Assembly (NCBI GenBank): GCA_902514885.1
Contig: CABXST010000003.1
Span: 1 to 49,541 of the forward strand
Source: an uncultured Alphaproteobacteria bacterium
GTDB lineage: Bacteria; Pseudomonadota; Alphaproteobacteria; HIMB59
Reading direction: 5' to 3'
DNA length: 49,541 nt
Shown here: piece by piece, positions 1-9,469 of the stretch
Layout: each line of letters opens with the position of its first letter
Position numbering within the stretch: the first letter of the stretch is position 1
Position numbers and translations under genes: made by a program
Notes under the pieces: model-generated
The model's input: only the letters and a program-made list of their open reading frames with translations
Database searches by the model: none
What the model was told of the DNA's origin: nothing

Positions 1-3000
1 GGCGTTGAGGCACTTAAAGCTGTTTTTCACAGAGGAGCTGTTGATGCTGATGGAAAGACTGGTGATGGTGCAGGTATCATGCTTGAAGTATCAAAAGCAT
101 TTTTTAGCAAACAAGTTTTAAGAACTGGGCACAAAACGAATGAAGAGAGTGTTTTGGGTGTAGGTATGATATTTTTGCCTAAAAGAGATTTTGGTGCTCA
201 GGAAAAATGTAGAGCAATAGTCGAATATGAAATTATTAAAGCTGGTATGGTCATTTTTGGCTGGAGGCAAGTTCCTGTTAATACTGAGATACTTGGGGAA
301 AAGGCTAATTATACAAAACCCGAAATTGAACAAATTATTTTTTCACCCAAAGAGTCACAAGATGACTTAGAGAAAAAACTATATTTAACTAGAAGAAGAA
401 TAGAAAACAAAATCAAATCACTGAACATTAATGACTTCTATATTTGTTCTCTTTCTACAGAAACAATCGTTTATAAAGGTATGTTTTTAGCTGAACAACT
501 TTCAGAATTTTATAAAGATCTCTTGGACCCTGATTTTAAATCTAAGTTTGCGATATATCATCAGCGCTATTCTACAAATACCTTTCCCACCTGGTCTCTT
601 GCTCAACCTTTTAGAGTCTTAGCTCACAATGGAGAGATCAATACATTAAAAGGTAATATTAATTGGATGAGTGCCCACGAACCAAGAATTACTCACCCTT
701 TTTTTAATGAAAGGATTAATGATTTAAAACCTATTTTAGATTCTGATGCTTCTGACTCAGCTTCTCTGGATGGAGCTTTTGAATTATTAGTTCAAATGGA
801 CAGAGATATGCCAATGGCTAAGTCCATGATCATACCAGAAGCTTGGTCAAACCGCTCAGATATTCCAGAAAAATTGAAGGATATGTATGCATATTGCAAT
901 GCGGTTATTGAACCATGGGATGGACCTGCTGCCGTATGTGGAAATTTTGGAGATTGGATAATATCGGGTATGGATAGGAACGGTTTAAGACCTCTTCGAT
1001 ACATTCTTACAAATGATGACTTACTAATTTCTGGCTCAGAAGTGGGTATGGTAAATATTGATGAAAAAAATATTCTTAAAAAAGGTCGAGTTGGTCCTGG
1101 AGAACTTATTGGAATTAATTATAAAGAAAAAAAGTTTTATGAAAGCAGCAAACTTAAAAGTCTACTAAGTGAGAGACAAGATTTTTCAGAATGGAATAAA
1201 AAAACCATCCAATTAGATACAATTATTGGAAATAAAAAAATTTCTAAGCCCTCCTCACCTATTGATAATGCCTACTATCAAATAGCCAAATCATTTAATC
1301 TTTCATTAGAGACCCTTGATCTTATTTTAGATCCTATGGTAAAAACTGGACAAGAAGCTATCGGATCTATGGGAGACGATACTCCTTTAAGCGTTCTTAC
1401 TGAAAGATATAGAGGACTTCATAGTTTTTTTAAACAAAACTTTAGCCAAGTTACAAATCCACCTATTGATAGTCTAAGAGAGCAGGTTGTAATGAGCCTT
1501 AAAACAAGATTAGGAAACTTAGGTAATATTGTTGAGGAGGACTCAGAACAATGTAATTTAGTTCTTTTAGAAAGCCCTGTTTTACTTGACGATGAGCTCG
1601 AAACATTAAAAGAAAATTTAGGTCAATACACCACAGAAATTGACTGTACCTACAATATAAATGACCAGTCTAATTTTTTAAATGAAATTCAAAGAATTTG
1701 TTTAGAGGCAGAACAGGCTGTTAGATCTGGTACTCAGCACTTAATTATTTCAGATAAAAAAATTAATAAAGAAAGGATAGCACTACCTATGATATTAGCT
1801 ACTAGTGCAGTTCATAGTTATTTGATTAAGAATAATTTAAGAACCTTTACTTCGTTGAATGTTTCATCCTTGGAGTGTTTTGATGTTCATTATTTTGCTG
1901 TATTAATTGGAGTAGGTGCAACTACAGTTAACGCATCTTTAATTGAAAAAATTGTTTGTGATAGATTAAATAAAAATATTTATCAAAATATAGAATATTC
2001 AACTCTTTTACTTAATTTAAAAAAAGCTATTGAGAAAGGTCTTAGAAAGATTATCAGTAAAATGGGTATCTCAATAATCAGCTCCTATCGTGGTGGGAGA
2101 AATCTAGAAATAATTGGTCTAAGTCGTAGTATGGTTGAAAGTTTCTTCCCTGGAATGCCATCTAGGATTTCTGGTATAGGATTAGAGGGTCTGGAAAAGA
2201 GAGTTAGAAGGCAACATAAACTATCTTTCAATGGAAGTAGAACAGTTTTAGATATTGGAGGTGAATTTAGATATAGAGCAAATAGCGAAACCCACGCCTA
2301 TGAGGGTGTCTCTATACATATGCTTCAACAAGCAGTTACACGAGACTCTTACAACTTATACAAAAATTATACTAAAAGAATTTATGACTCAAAACCAATA
2401 CATATTCGGGACCTTCTAAAATTTAACGAGTCGAAAAAAGTAATAAAACTCGACTCTGTTCAGAGTATTTCTGAAATTAGAAAGAGTTTTGTATCTCCTG
2501 GTATATCACTAGGTGCCCTTAGCCCTGAAGCACATCAGACATTAGCAGTGGCAATGAATAGAATTGGTTCAAAGTCAGATAGTGGTGAGGGTGGAGAAGA
2601 CTCCAATAGATATAACAAACTAAAAAATGGTGATAACCCAAGTTCTTCCATAAAGCAAGTAGCTAGCGGAAGATTTGGTGTAACTGCAGAATATTTAAAT
2701 AATTGCTCAGAAATTGAGATTAAGATAGCACAAGGTGCTAAACCTGGAGAAGGAGGACAACTTCCTGGTTTTAAAGTAACTGATTTAATAGCAAAACTAA
2801 GACACAGTACAAAAGGTGTAACACTTATTAGTCCACCTCCCCACCATGATATTTACTCAATTGAAGATTTAGCCCAATTAATTTATGACCTAAAACAAAT
2901 AAACCCTATAGCAAAAGTATGCGTTAAATTAGTTGCACAATCTGGTATTGGAACAGTCGCTGCTGGAGTTGCTAAAGCAAAAGCAGATGTAATATTAGTA

Positions 3001-4365
3001 TCTGGTCACTCCGGTGGAACAGGTGCCAGTCCTCAATCTAGTATTAAATATGTTGGGTTACCTTGGGAGTTAGGAATCAGTGAAGTTCATCAACTCTTAT
3101 CACTAAATGGTTTAAGAGATAAGGTTATCCTTAGAACAGATGGTGGAATAAAAACTGGTCAAGATATTGTTAAAGCAGCAATTTTAGGAGCAGAAGAATA
3201 TGGAATTGGTACTGCTTCTCTAGTTGCTATGGGATGTATTATGGTAAGACAATGCCACTCTAATACTTGTCCGGTTGGTGTCTGCACCCAAGATGAGGAG
3301 TTAAGGGAAAAGTTTGGTGGTAGTCCTGAAAAAGTAATCAACTTATTTTCATTTATTGCTGAAGAGGTAAGAGAGATACTGGCCTCATTAGGTTACGCAT
3401 CACTGAAAGATATTGTAGGTAAAACAGAATTATTATCTCAGGCTCATTATGGTTCAAGTGACCTAGACAATTTGGATCTCAATCCAATACTAACAAAAAT
3501 AGATGATGGAAAAGTCTATGACTATCATTCTGAAAAAAAGAGAAATGAAGTTCCAAAAACCCTAGATGATTTATTTGAAAAAGACGGAAAAGAATTTATT
3601 CAATCAGGTCAAAAGATCGAACTTACATATAATATTCAAAATACCCTTAGAACAATAGGTACAAAAATCTCCTCTTTCATTACAAGAAATTATGGAATGA
3701 ATTCTCTTTCAGAAGACCATGTCACTTTAAAGCTCAGAGGGTCAGGTGGAAATTCACTTGGGGCCTTTGCTGTTAAAGGTTTGACTCTAAAAGTATTTGG
3801 AGACTCAAATGATTATGTGGGCAAGGGTCTTTCTGGTGGAAAAATTATAGTTCAACCACGTAATTCTTTTAATCAACCAAGTCATGATAACGTGATCATA
3901 GGAAATGTAACTTTATATGGTGCTACAGCTGGTGTTCTTTATGCATCTGGCCAAGCAGGAGATAGGTTTTGTGTAAGAAACTCTGGCGCTTTAGCTATAG
4001 TCGAGGGATGTGGAGCAAATGGTTGTGAATATATGACTGGAGGCTCTGCAGTTATATTAGGAAATATTGGAGATAATTTCGGAGCTGGTATGACTGGTGG
4101 ATCTGCTTTTATTTACTCCGAACAAAAAAATCTCTCTGAAATGATTAATAAAGAGACAATTGAACTATATGATATTGAAAATAATGATTGGAGAGATCAT
4201 TTATTAAATTTATTAAATGATTTCCACAAAGAGACTAAATCTAAAAGAGCTGAGTTTATTATTGAAAATTATGACTCTGAAATCAAAAAATTTGCCCATG
4301 TGGTACCTGATGAAGTGGTTGATAAACTAGAATTTCCAGTTACAAAAAAATCAAAAATAGCTTAA
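1..4365 (+). CDS. gltB: Glutamate synthase large subunit, 5' end cut by window
   Basis: Makes two glutamates from glutamine and 2-oxoglutarate, using electrons passed from the small subunit GltD. The reading frame is open from base 1, with recognisable GltB sequence before the first ATG at 79, so the true start and the N-terminal catalytic Cys lie upstream of the window. Visible in order: class II glutamine amidotransferase domain (RYSTNTFPTW and AHNGEIN near 560-650), central domain, FMN-barrel synthase domain (GEGGED near 2590; PGEGGQLPG near 2740), three Cys codons at 3235, 3253 and 3268 in the CX5CX4C spacing of the 3Fe-4S site, and the Gly-rich C-terminal helix (GXGXG repeats about 3740-4110). 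No gltD is present in the window. It ends convergently, sharing a TTAA with the next gene. Confidence 0.97.
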   Translation, partial: GVEALKAVFHRGAVDADGKTGDGAGIMLEVSKAFFSKQVLRTGHKTNEESVLGVGMIFLPKRDFGAQEKCRAIVEYEIIKAGMVIFGWRQVPVNTEILGEKANYTKPEIEQIIFSPKESQDDLEKKLYLTRRRIENKIKSLNINDFYICSLSTETIVYKGMFLAEQLSEFYKDLLDPDFKSKFAIYHQRYSTNTFPTWSLAQPFRVLAHNGEINTLKGNINWMSAHEPRITHPFFNERINDLKPILDSDASDSASLDGAFELLVQMDRDMPMAKSMIIPEAWSNRSDIPEKLKDMYAYCNAVIEPWDGPAAVCGNFGDWIISGMDRNGLRPLRYILTNDDLLISGSEVGMVNIDEKNILKKGRVGPGELIGINYKEKKFYESSKLKSLLSERQDFSEWNKKTIQLDTIIGNKKISKPSSPIDNAYYQIAKSFNLSLETLDLILDPMVKTGQEAIGSMGDDTPLSVLTERYRGLHSFFKQNFSQVTNPPIDSLREQVVMSLKTRLGNLGNIVEEDSEQCNLVLLESPVLLDDELETLKENLGQYTTEIDCTYNINDQSNFLNEIQRICLEAEQAVRSGTQHLIISDKKINKERIALPMILATSAVHSYLIKNNLRTFTSLNVSSLECFDVHYFAVLIGVGATTVNASLIEKIVCDRLNKNIYQNIEYSTLLLNLKKAIEKGLRKIISKMGISIISSYRGGRNLEIIGLSRSMVESFFPGMPSRISGIGLEGLEKRVRRQHKLSFNGSRTVLDIGGEFRYRANSETHAYEGVSIHMLQQAVTRDSYNLYKNYTKRIYDSKPIHIRDLLKFNESKKVIKLDSVQSISEIRKSFVSPGISLGALSPEAHQTLAVAMNRIGSKSDSGEGGEDSNRYNKLKNGDNPSSSIKQVASGRFGVTAEYLNNCSEIEIKIAQGAKPGEGGQLPGFKVTDLIAKLRHSTKGVTLISPPPHHDIYSIEDLAQLIYDLKQINPIAKVCVKLVAQSGIGTVAAGVAKAKADVILVSGHSGGTGASPQSSIKYVGLPWELGISEVHQLLSLNGLRDKVILRTDGGIKTGQDIVKAAILGAEEYGIGTASLVAMGCIMVRQCHSNTCPVGVCTQDEELREKFGGSPEKVINLFSFIAEEVREILASLGYASLKDIVGKTELLSQAHYGSSDLDNLDLNPILTKIDDGKVYDYHSEKKRNEVPKTLDDLFEKDGKEFIQSGQKIELTYNIQNTLRTIGTKISSFITRNYGMNSLSEDHVTLKLRGSGGNSLGAFAVKGLTLKVFGDSNDYVGKGLSGGKIIVQPRNSFNQPSHDNVIIGNVTLYGATAGVLYASGQAGDRFCVRNSGALAIVEGCGANGCEYMTGGSAVILGNIGDNFGAGMTGGSAFIYSEQKNLSEMINKETIELYDIENNDWRDHLLNLLNDFHKETKSKRAEFIIENYDSEIKKFAHVVPDEVVDKLEFPVTKKSKIA

Positions 4366-5087
4366 ATAAATTTAGATAGAGTTTTTAAACTTTCTTTATC
4401 AGACAAGCTGTGATCAGCATGTTTAATTAAAATATTTTTAAAGTTTTTAAATTTTTTACTCAAATTAAATTTATCGTTATACCCATATGGTACTGCTTTA
4501 TCTTGACCCCCGTGAAGGAAAATAGTTTCTCCCAAAAAATCACCTTTAATTTTTTCAAGAAGATATTTTTTACTTCTATTAAATAATGCTGGGGAGTAAT
4601 AGTAAGCAAAATCAGAACTAACTTTTTGTTTAACAATTTTGTTATTTTTTATTTTTTTTCTTTGATGAATATTTAAATTTTCCCAAATTAACTTAGCAGT
4701 AAAATCGGGCGCAGGAGCAATACCAATAAGTTTAGTAACTTTTTTTGGGTGCATTAAAGCATAAATGATTGCAACCCATCCACCCATACTACTTCCTATT
4801 AAAATGAAATTTCTTATTTTTAAATATTTTATAATATTATCTAAGTCATCGTACCAATCACTAATCCCAAAATTAGTAAATTCACCACTAGATCGACCAT
4901 GACCTTGAAAGTCAAAACACAAATATGAAATGTTATTTTTTTTGCAATAATTGTTTAAAAAATTAGACTTTTTACCATTCATGTCAGATAATAAACCATG
5001 TAAAAAGATTAGAGTTTTTTTACTTCTTTTGTAGTATCTATAAGATATTTTTACATTACCTTTTTTAAAAAAGTTCAGTTTTGACAC
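4362..5087 (-). CDS. Alpha/beta hydrolase
   Basis: A 241-residue serine hydrolase of the alpha/beta fold; the substrate cannot be read from the sequence. Seen: the oxyanion-loop HG motif (residues 30-31), the nucleophile elbow GSSMG with Ser100, an acid at Asp196 in HGGQDKAVP, and a catalytic His around 226 (HADHS). No signal peptide, so probably cytoplasmic. The start is a GTG at 5085-5087. A later start would remove the HG motif, so this one is preferred although it overlaps the divergent glycosyltransferase start by 7 bases. The 3' end shares TTAA with gltB. The family is sure; an acyl-ester or thioester substrate is only the usual expectation for it. Confidence 0.85.
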   Translation of the reverse strand: MSKLNFFKKGNVKISYRYYKRSKKTLIFLHGLLSDMNGKKSNFLNNYCKKNNISYLCFDFQGHGRSSGEFTNFGISDWYDDLDNIIKYLKIRNFILIGSSMGGWVAIIYALMHPKKVTKLIGIAPAPDFTAKLIWENLNIHQRKKIKNNKIVKQKVSSDFAYYYSPALFNRSKKYLLEKIKGDFLGETIFLHGGQDKAVPYGYNDKFNLSKKFKNFKNILIKHADHSLSDKESLKTLSKFI

Positions 5088-6175
5088 AAATTAAAAATAC
5101 AAAAAAAATTACTTGTTTACAAATAATTCCATCTATGGGTATTGGAGGTATTGAGACAGGAGTAAGGGATATTGCTAATTATCTTAATAAAAAAAATATT
5201 GAAAATTATATTTTATGTGAAAGAAGTGATAAGAACTTTAATATTAAAGGTCTAAAAATTATAAAAATTAATAATTTAAGATTTAAAAATATTTTTGATC
5301 AAAATAAAATAAAAATACTGATTAAAGATTTAATTATAAAAAAAAGGATAAACTTAGTTCACATTTCATCCAGAGCACCTGCTTTTTTTCTTATAAATTT
5401 TATTAAAAACTTAAATATCAAAGTTGTAACTAGTGTTCACAACAAGTATGAGTCTAAGTCTTTGTTAAAAGATTGGTATAACAGTTATTTATTAAAAGGC
5501 GACACTATTATATTTAATTCTAATTTTGTAAAAAAAACATATGCAAATTACTATCCCAAAAAAACTAAAATACATGTAATTCCTAGAGGTATAGATACCA
5601 ACTATTTTCATCCATCAAAAAAAAAAGTTATTGATAGAAATATTTTTATACCCTCAAGAATATCAAATTGGAAAGGACACGAATTATTACTTAATTATTT
5701 CTCATTATTAGAGCAAAAGTATAAAGATCTATTTAAAATTCATTTAATATCTTCAAATCAAAGTAAAGAAGAAAAGAAAATACAATTACTAATAAATAAA
5801 CTCAATTTATTTGAGAAAGTCATAATTCATAAACCAACTTTAGAAATTAATAAATTATATCAAGAGTCTTATTTAATTATTAATATCTCTAAAAGACCTG
5901 AAGGTTTTGGAAGAACTATCTCTGAAGCTTTATCGTCAGGAAAAACTATTATTGCTCCTAATCAAGGAGGTACTAAAGAACAACTTTTTTATTTTGATAG
6001 AAATTTATTATTTAATGTAAATTCATTTCACTCCTTTCAAAAAACTTTTAAATATGCTTTAAAAAATTATCAATCAATTTCCAAAAAAGGCAGATCTTAT
6101 GTAAAAAAAAATTACTCATCTGATCTGATGTGTAGAAAGACTTTAGAGGTTTATAATCAATTAATTAGTTCATGA
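5081..6175 (+). CDS. Glycosyltransferase family 4 (GT-B fold)
   Basis: Probably transfers a sugar from a nucleotide donor onto a growing lipopolysaccharide or other surface glycan, at the inner face of the membrane. 364 residues. The N-terminal strand and Gly-rich loop (residues 11-23, ending GIGG) and the C-terminal donor-site EX7E motif (Glu274 and Glu282 in RPEGFGRTISEAL) are the GT4 signature. It starts with TTG at 5081. The frame needs a start close to this point because the first beta strand begins about 10 residues in, yet the start overlaps the divergent hydrolase by 7 bases. Its ATGA overlap with the next gene indicates translational coupling. Confidence 0.88.
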   Translation: MTQIKNTKKITCLQIIPSMGIGGIETGVRDIANYLNKKNIENYILCERSDKNFNIKGLKIIKINNLRFKNIFDQNKIKILIKDLIIKKRINLVHISSRAPAFFLINFIKNLNIKVVTSVHNKYESKSLLKDWYNSYLLKGDTIIFNSNFVKKTYANYYPKKTKIHVIPRGIDTNYFHPSKKKVIDRNIFIPSRISNWKGHELLLNYFSLLEQKYKDLFKIHLISSNQSKEEKKIQLLINKLNLFEKVIIHKPTLEINKLYQESYLIINISKRPEGFGRTISEALSSGKTIIAPNQGGTKEQLFYFDRNLLFNVNSFHSFQKTFKYALKNYQSISKKGRSYVKKNYSSDLMCRKTLEVYNQLISS

Positions 6176-7080
6176 ATATTTTGATAATTAAACATGGGTC
6201 TTTGGGTGACTTAATCATTTCGTTTGGAGCTATGAAAACATTAAGAGAAAATTATCAAAATTCCAATATTTATTTACTTACTCAGTCTAATTATAAAAAA
6301 AATTTTATAAATTTACCTTATGTTGATGAAATTTTAATTGATAATAGACAAGCAATCTTTTCATCAGTAAATAATCTTTTAAATATAGTTAAAGAAAAAA
6401 AAATTAACCTGGTAATTGATTTACAAAATTCAACTAGAACTGAAATATACAATTTTTTTTTAAAAATATTTACAAAGTGTAAAATTTTATCCGCAAGGAA
6501 ATTTTCAAGTTATAAATATGAGCAAAAAAAACTTGGTATTCAACACATCTCAAAAAATCATCAAGATCAATTAAAACACTTGGGTATAAATCAATTTCTA
6601 CGACCTGATTTAAGTTGGATGTTAAAAGATGATATGAAAGTTTCAAAAAAAGTAATTTTTATACCAGGGGCATCAAAATCTGGTGAATATAAAAAATGGT
6701 CTTCAGATAAATTTGCCCAAGTAGCTAAATATTTAGTACTAAGAAAGTATGAAATTTATTTAACTGGCTCTAATTTGGATTTGAATACTATAAATGAAAT
6801 TATTGAATTGTGTCCTGAGTCTATAAATAAAATTAACGAGTCCAAGATAGAGGATTTCTATCAATTATGTATGACATCTGAGTTAATTTTAACAAACGAT
6901 ACCGGGCCAGCTCATATTGCTGGTCTTACAAATAAAAATGTTATTTGGATAGCAAATGACAATGATATTTCGAGATCGTGCTATCCACTCGGAGATAATG
7001 TGCATAAAATTACATCATCTAACGTAAAAAATATCAGTGTGGACACTATTACTAATAAAATAGAACAAATATTAAAATAA
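6172..7080 (+). CDS. Glycosyltransferase family 9 (heptosyltransferase-like)
   Basis: A 302-residue GT-B enzyme like the ADP-heptose:LPS heptosyltransferases, which build the inner core of lipopolysaccharide in the cytoplasm. Seen: N-terminal HGSLGD (residues 8-13, with the conserved Asp13), a GASKSGEYKKWS donor loop around residue 166, and the C-terminal NDTGPAH motif (242-248). It overlaps the upstream GT4 gene by 4 bases (ATGA), so the two probably act on the same glycan. The exact donor and acceptor cannot be told from the sequence. It is much more AT-rich than the translation genes that follow. Confidence 0.87.
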   Translation: MNILIIKHGSLGDLIISFGAMKTLRENYQNSNIYLLTQSNYKKNFINLPYVDEILIDNRQAIFSSVNNLLNIVKEKKINLVIDLQNSTRTEIYNFFLKIFTKCKILSARKFSSYKYEQKKLGIQHISKNHQDQLKHLGINQFLRPDLSWMLKDDMKVSKKVIFIPGASKSGEYKKWSSDKFAQVAKYLVLRKYEIYLTGSNLDLNTINEIIELCPESINKINESKIEDFYQLCMTSELILTNDTGPAHIAGLTNKNVIWIANDNDISRSCYPLGDNVHKITSSNVKNISVDTITNKIEQILK

Positions 7081-7093
7081 TTTATATTTACAA

Positions 7094-7123
7094 TTGAATT
7101 ATCTTTGTTAATAATCCTAAAAT
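7094..7123 (+). promoter_or_regulatory. Candidate promoter upstream of infC
   Basis: In the 114-base gap before infC, TTGAAT (7094-7099) is followed after 18 bases by TAAAAT (7118-7123), a fair match to sigma-70 -35/-10 boxes. In a genome this AT-rich such matches arise often by chance, so the placement is tentative. Nothing else recognisable lies in 7081-7194. Confidence 0.3.
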
Positions 7124-7194
7124 GATTTTATTTAAGCAATCCCTAGGATATTTATAATTGCAAACTTCCTTACCTTTTTTTTACATATAATATT

Positions 7195-7740
7195 TTGAAT
7201 AGACCCTTCCAAAGAAATAATAATTTTCGTGGCAAAAGAGATCTTCATAAGATAAATAATTTTATATCTGCAGCTGACGTAAGAGTAATTTTAGACGATG
7301 GTGAACAATTGGGGGTTATGAAAAAAAATGAAGCTATAGACATTGCTAAAGGCAGAGGCATGGATTTAGTTGAAATTGCTCCAAATAACAATCCTCCAGT
7401 TTGTAAAATAGTAGACTATGGAAAATTTAAGTATCAAGAACAAAAGAAGAAAAATGAGGCAAAAAAGAAACAAAAAGTAATTGAAACTAAAGAACTTAAG
7501 ATTAGACCAGGTACTGGTGAACATGACTATCAAGTCAAAATTAGAAATGCGCAGAAGTTTATAAAAGAGGGAAATAGAGTTAAATTTAGTTTGAGATTTA
7601 AGGGTAGGGAAATGGAACATTCTAATTTGGGTATCAATATGCTTAAAAGGGTTAAAACAGACCTTGGTGAACTTATTAGAGTTGAAATGGAACCTAAAAT
7701 TGAAGGAAGACAAGCTTTCCTCGTTGTTGCGCCTAAATAA
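7195..7740 (+). CDS. infC: Translation initiation factor IF-3
   Basis: Binds the 30S subunit, keeps it apart from 50S and checks start-codon choice. 181 residues, the usual length, with the N-domain (RVILDDGEQLGVM, then DLVEIAPNNNPPVCKIVDYGK), a Lys-rich linker about residues 80-98, and the C-domain (IRPGTGEHDY, RFKGREM). No ATG begins the frame. TTG at 7195 is directly preceded in frame by ATT at 7192, and there is no Shine-Dalgarno. infC is known in Escherichia coli to start at AUU and to be repressed by its own product through that rare codon. The real start here could be ATT or TTG. First gene of infC-rpmI-rplT-pheS-pheT-lepA. Confidence 0.97.
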   Translation: MNRPFQRNNNFRGKRDLHKINNFISAADVRVILDDGEQLGVMKKNEAIDIAKGRGMDLVEIAPNNNPPVCKIVDYGKFKYQEQKKKNEAKKKQKVIETKELKIRPGTGEHDYQVKIRNAQKFIKEGNRVKFSLRFKGREMEHSNLGINMLKRVKTDLGELIRVEMEPKIEGRQAFLVVAPK

Positions 7741-7768
7741 ATTATATGATATTTAATTGACCTCAACT

Positions 7769-7807
7769 GGTCGAACAGGCTTTTAAACAAGGGTATGCCT
7801 TAAGACC
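7769..7807 (+). promoter_or_regulatory. Candidate r-protein leader hairpin between infC and rpmI
   Basis: GGTC (7769-7772) can pair with GACC (7804-7807), and inside it AGGC (7777-7780) with GCCT (7797-7800). This gives a two-step hairpin with an A-containing internal loop, 28 bases before the rpmI start. In several bacteria L20 represses rpmI-rplT by binding a leader that imitates its 23S rRNA site. Position and shape fit such an element, but the stems are short and no U-tract follows, so it is not a terminator. Confidence 0.35.
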
Positions 7808-7834
7808 TAATTAGTTCACTCAAAAGGAGATAAA

Positions 7835-8035
7835 ATGCCCAAACTAAAAACAAAAAGTAGCGTTAAAAAACGCTTTAAAACTTCCTCTTCAGGAAAACTA
7901 GTGGTCGGAAGCGTTGGTAAACGCCATGGCATGTCCAAAAGAACAAATTCTTTTATCAGAAATTCTAAAGGTACAAGAGTCTTATCAAAGTCTGCATCAA
8001 TAATAATTGAATCAATGATGCCATATTCCAAATAG
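7835..8035 (+). CDS. rpmI: 50S ribosomal protein L35
   Basis: Small basic protein of the large ribosomal subunit. 66 residues, standard length, starting [15 protein letters not shown] and containing the [10 protein letters not shown] core. A clear Shine-Dalgarno (AAAGGAGAT, 7821-7829) precedes the ATG, in contrast to infC. It lies between infC and rplT, the canonical order. Confidence 0.98.
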   Translation: MPKLKTKSSVKKRFKTSSSGKLVVGSVGKRHGMSKRTNSFIRNSKGTRVLSKSASIIIESMMPYSK

Positions 8036-8051
8036 GTAAAGGAGATATAAT

Positions 8052-8411
8052 ATGCCAAGAGTAAAAAGAGGAGTTACAGCAAGAGCTAAACATAAAAAAG
8101 TTTTTGAATTTACAAAAGGTCATCGAGGTCGAAGAAAAAATGTCTACCGTGTGGCTACACAAAGCATGGATAAAGCACTCCAATATGCTTACCGTGATAG
8201 AAGAAATAAAAAAAGAGATTTCAGAGGTTTATGGATACAAAGAATTAATGCTGGTGTTAGAGAGCATGGCCTCACATATGCCAAGTTTATTGATGGATTA
8301 AAAAAAGCAAATATTGAAATTAATAGAAAAATTCTATCTGAAATTGCATTTCATGAACCAGCTGCGTTTAAAACAATAGTTGAGAAAGCTAAGGCTAATA
8401 TAGCCGTTTAA
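8052..8411 (+). CDS. rplT: 50S ribosomal protein L20
   Basis: Binds 23S rRNA early in assembly of the large subunit and in some bacteria represses its own operon. 119 residues, with the basic N-terminal arm ([15 protein letters not shown]), the GHRGRRKN segment and the [18 protein letters not shown] globular start. AAAGGAGAT lies 7-9 bases before the ATG. It follows rpmI by 16 bases and precedes pheS by 8. Confidence 0.98.
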   Translation: MPRVKRGVTARAKHKKVFEFTKGHRGRRKNVYRVATQSMDKALQYAYRDRRNKKRDFRGLWIQRINAGVREHGLTYAKFIDGLKKANIEINRKILSEIAFHEPAAFKTIVEKAKANIAV

Positions 8412-8419
8412 AATTTAAA

Positions 8420-9469
8420 ATGGACATTAAAAAAGTCCTTAATGAAGCTACAAAAGAAATAGAGCAAAGCTCTAATCAACTTGATTTACAAAATGTTAAA
8501 GTAGCCTATTTAGGAAAAAAAGGAAAAATTACAGAGTTACTTAAAAGTCTAAAAGATTTATCATTAGACGAAAAAAAATCTACAGGCGCTGAATTAAATC
8601 AATTAAGAGGTGAGGTTGATAATCTCATTAAGAGTAAATTTAATCAGATAAAAGTTGAAGAAATTAACTCTAAGTTAAGAAGTGAATCTTTAGATTTTAG
8701 TTTTCCCCCACCAAATTCAATTTCCCCAAAGGTTCATCCAATATCAAAAACATTTGATGAGGTTATAACGATTTTTGGATCAATGGGTTACTCAGTTGCT
8801 GAAGGCCCAGACATTGAGACAGATTATTTTAATTTTTCTGCATTAAATATTCCTGAAAACCATCCTGCCCGTGAAATGCAAGATACATTTTATATTGATG
8901 ATAAGGATAAAGATGGAAAACCCTTCGTTTTGCGAACACATACAAGTCCAGTTCAAATCAGAACTTTATTAAATGAAAAACCTCCAATTAAAATAATAGC
9001 TCCTGGAAGAACTTATAGGTGTGACTCAGATTCAACGCACTCTCCTATGTTTCATCAGGTTGAGGGATTGTTTATCAATGAAAATGCAAACATGGGCGAT
9101 TTAAAAGGAACCTTGATTGAATTCTGTAAACAATTTTTTAATGTGCAAGATTTAAAAGTTAGGTTTAGACCTAGTTATTTTCCTTTTACAGAACCGTCTG
9201 CAGAAATGGATATAGCCTATGAGATAGTTAACAACAAGATTAAATTAGGTCAAGGTGATCGTTGGCTTGAAATTCTTGGATGTGGAATGGTAAATCCTAT
9301 TGTTTTAGAAAATTGCAATGTTGATACAAAAAATTTTCAAGGTTTTGCATTTGGAATGGGCTTAGATAGAATTACAATGTTAAAATACGGCCTAACTGAC
9401 ATAAGATCATTTTTTAGTGGAAACTTAAATTGGATTGCTAATAACGGTTTTAGCATAGGAGATTTTTAG
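8420..9469 (+). CDS. pheS: Phenylalanyl-tRNA synthetase alpha subunit
   Basis: Catalytic subunit of the alpha2beta2 class II synthetase that charges tRNA-Phe. 349 residues: an N-terminal coiled-coil arm (about 1-85), motif 1 region, motif 2 with PGRTYRCDSDSTHSPMFHQ (about 195-215) and motif 3 FAFGMGLDRITML near the end, which holds the class II Arg. The stop TAG shares its last base with the GTG start of pheT (TAGTG), so the two subunits are translationally coupled. Confidence 0.98.
   Translation: MDIKKVLNEATKEIEQSSNQLDLQNVKVAYLGKKGKITELLKSLKDLSLDEKKSTGAELNQLRGEVDNLIKSKFNQIKVEEINSKLRSESLDFSFPPPNSISPKVHPISKTFDEVITIFGSMGYSVAEGPDIETDYFNFSALNIPENHPAREMQDTFYIDDKDKDGKPFVLRTHTSPVQIRTLLNEKPPIKIIAPGRTYRCDSDSTHSPMFHQVEGLFINENANMGDLKGTLIEFCKQFFNVQDLKVRFRPSYFPFTEPSAEMDIAYEIVNNKIKLGQGDRWLEILGCGMVNPIVLENCNVDTKNFQGFAFGMGLDRITMLKYGLTDIRSFFSGNLNWIANNGFSIGDF

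Noticed and set aside
79-4365. ATG at 79 as the gltB start
   Set aside because: The frame is open and GltB-like from base 1, so this Met is internal and the gene is cut by the window.
7366-7790. Minus-strand reading frames within infC
   Set aside because: Antisense shadows of a clear IF-3 gene with no ribosome site or recognisable domain.
8104-8301. Plus-strand reading frame within rplT
   Set aside because: Out-of-frame shadow of L20.
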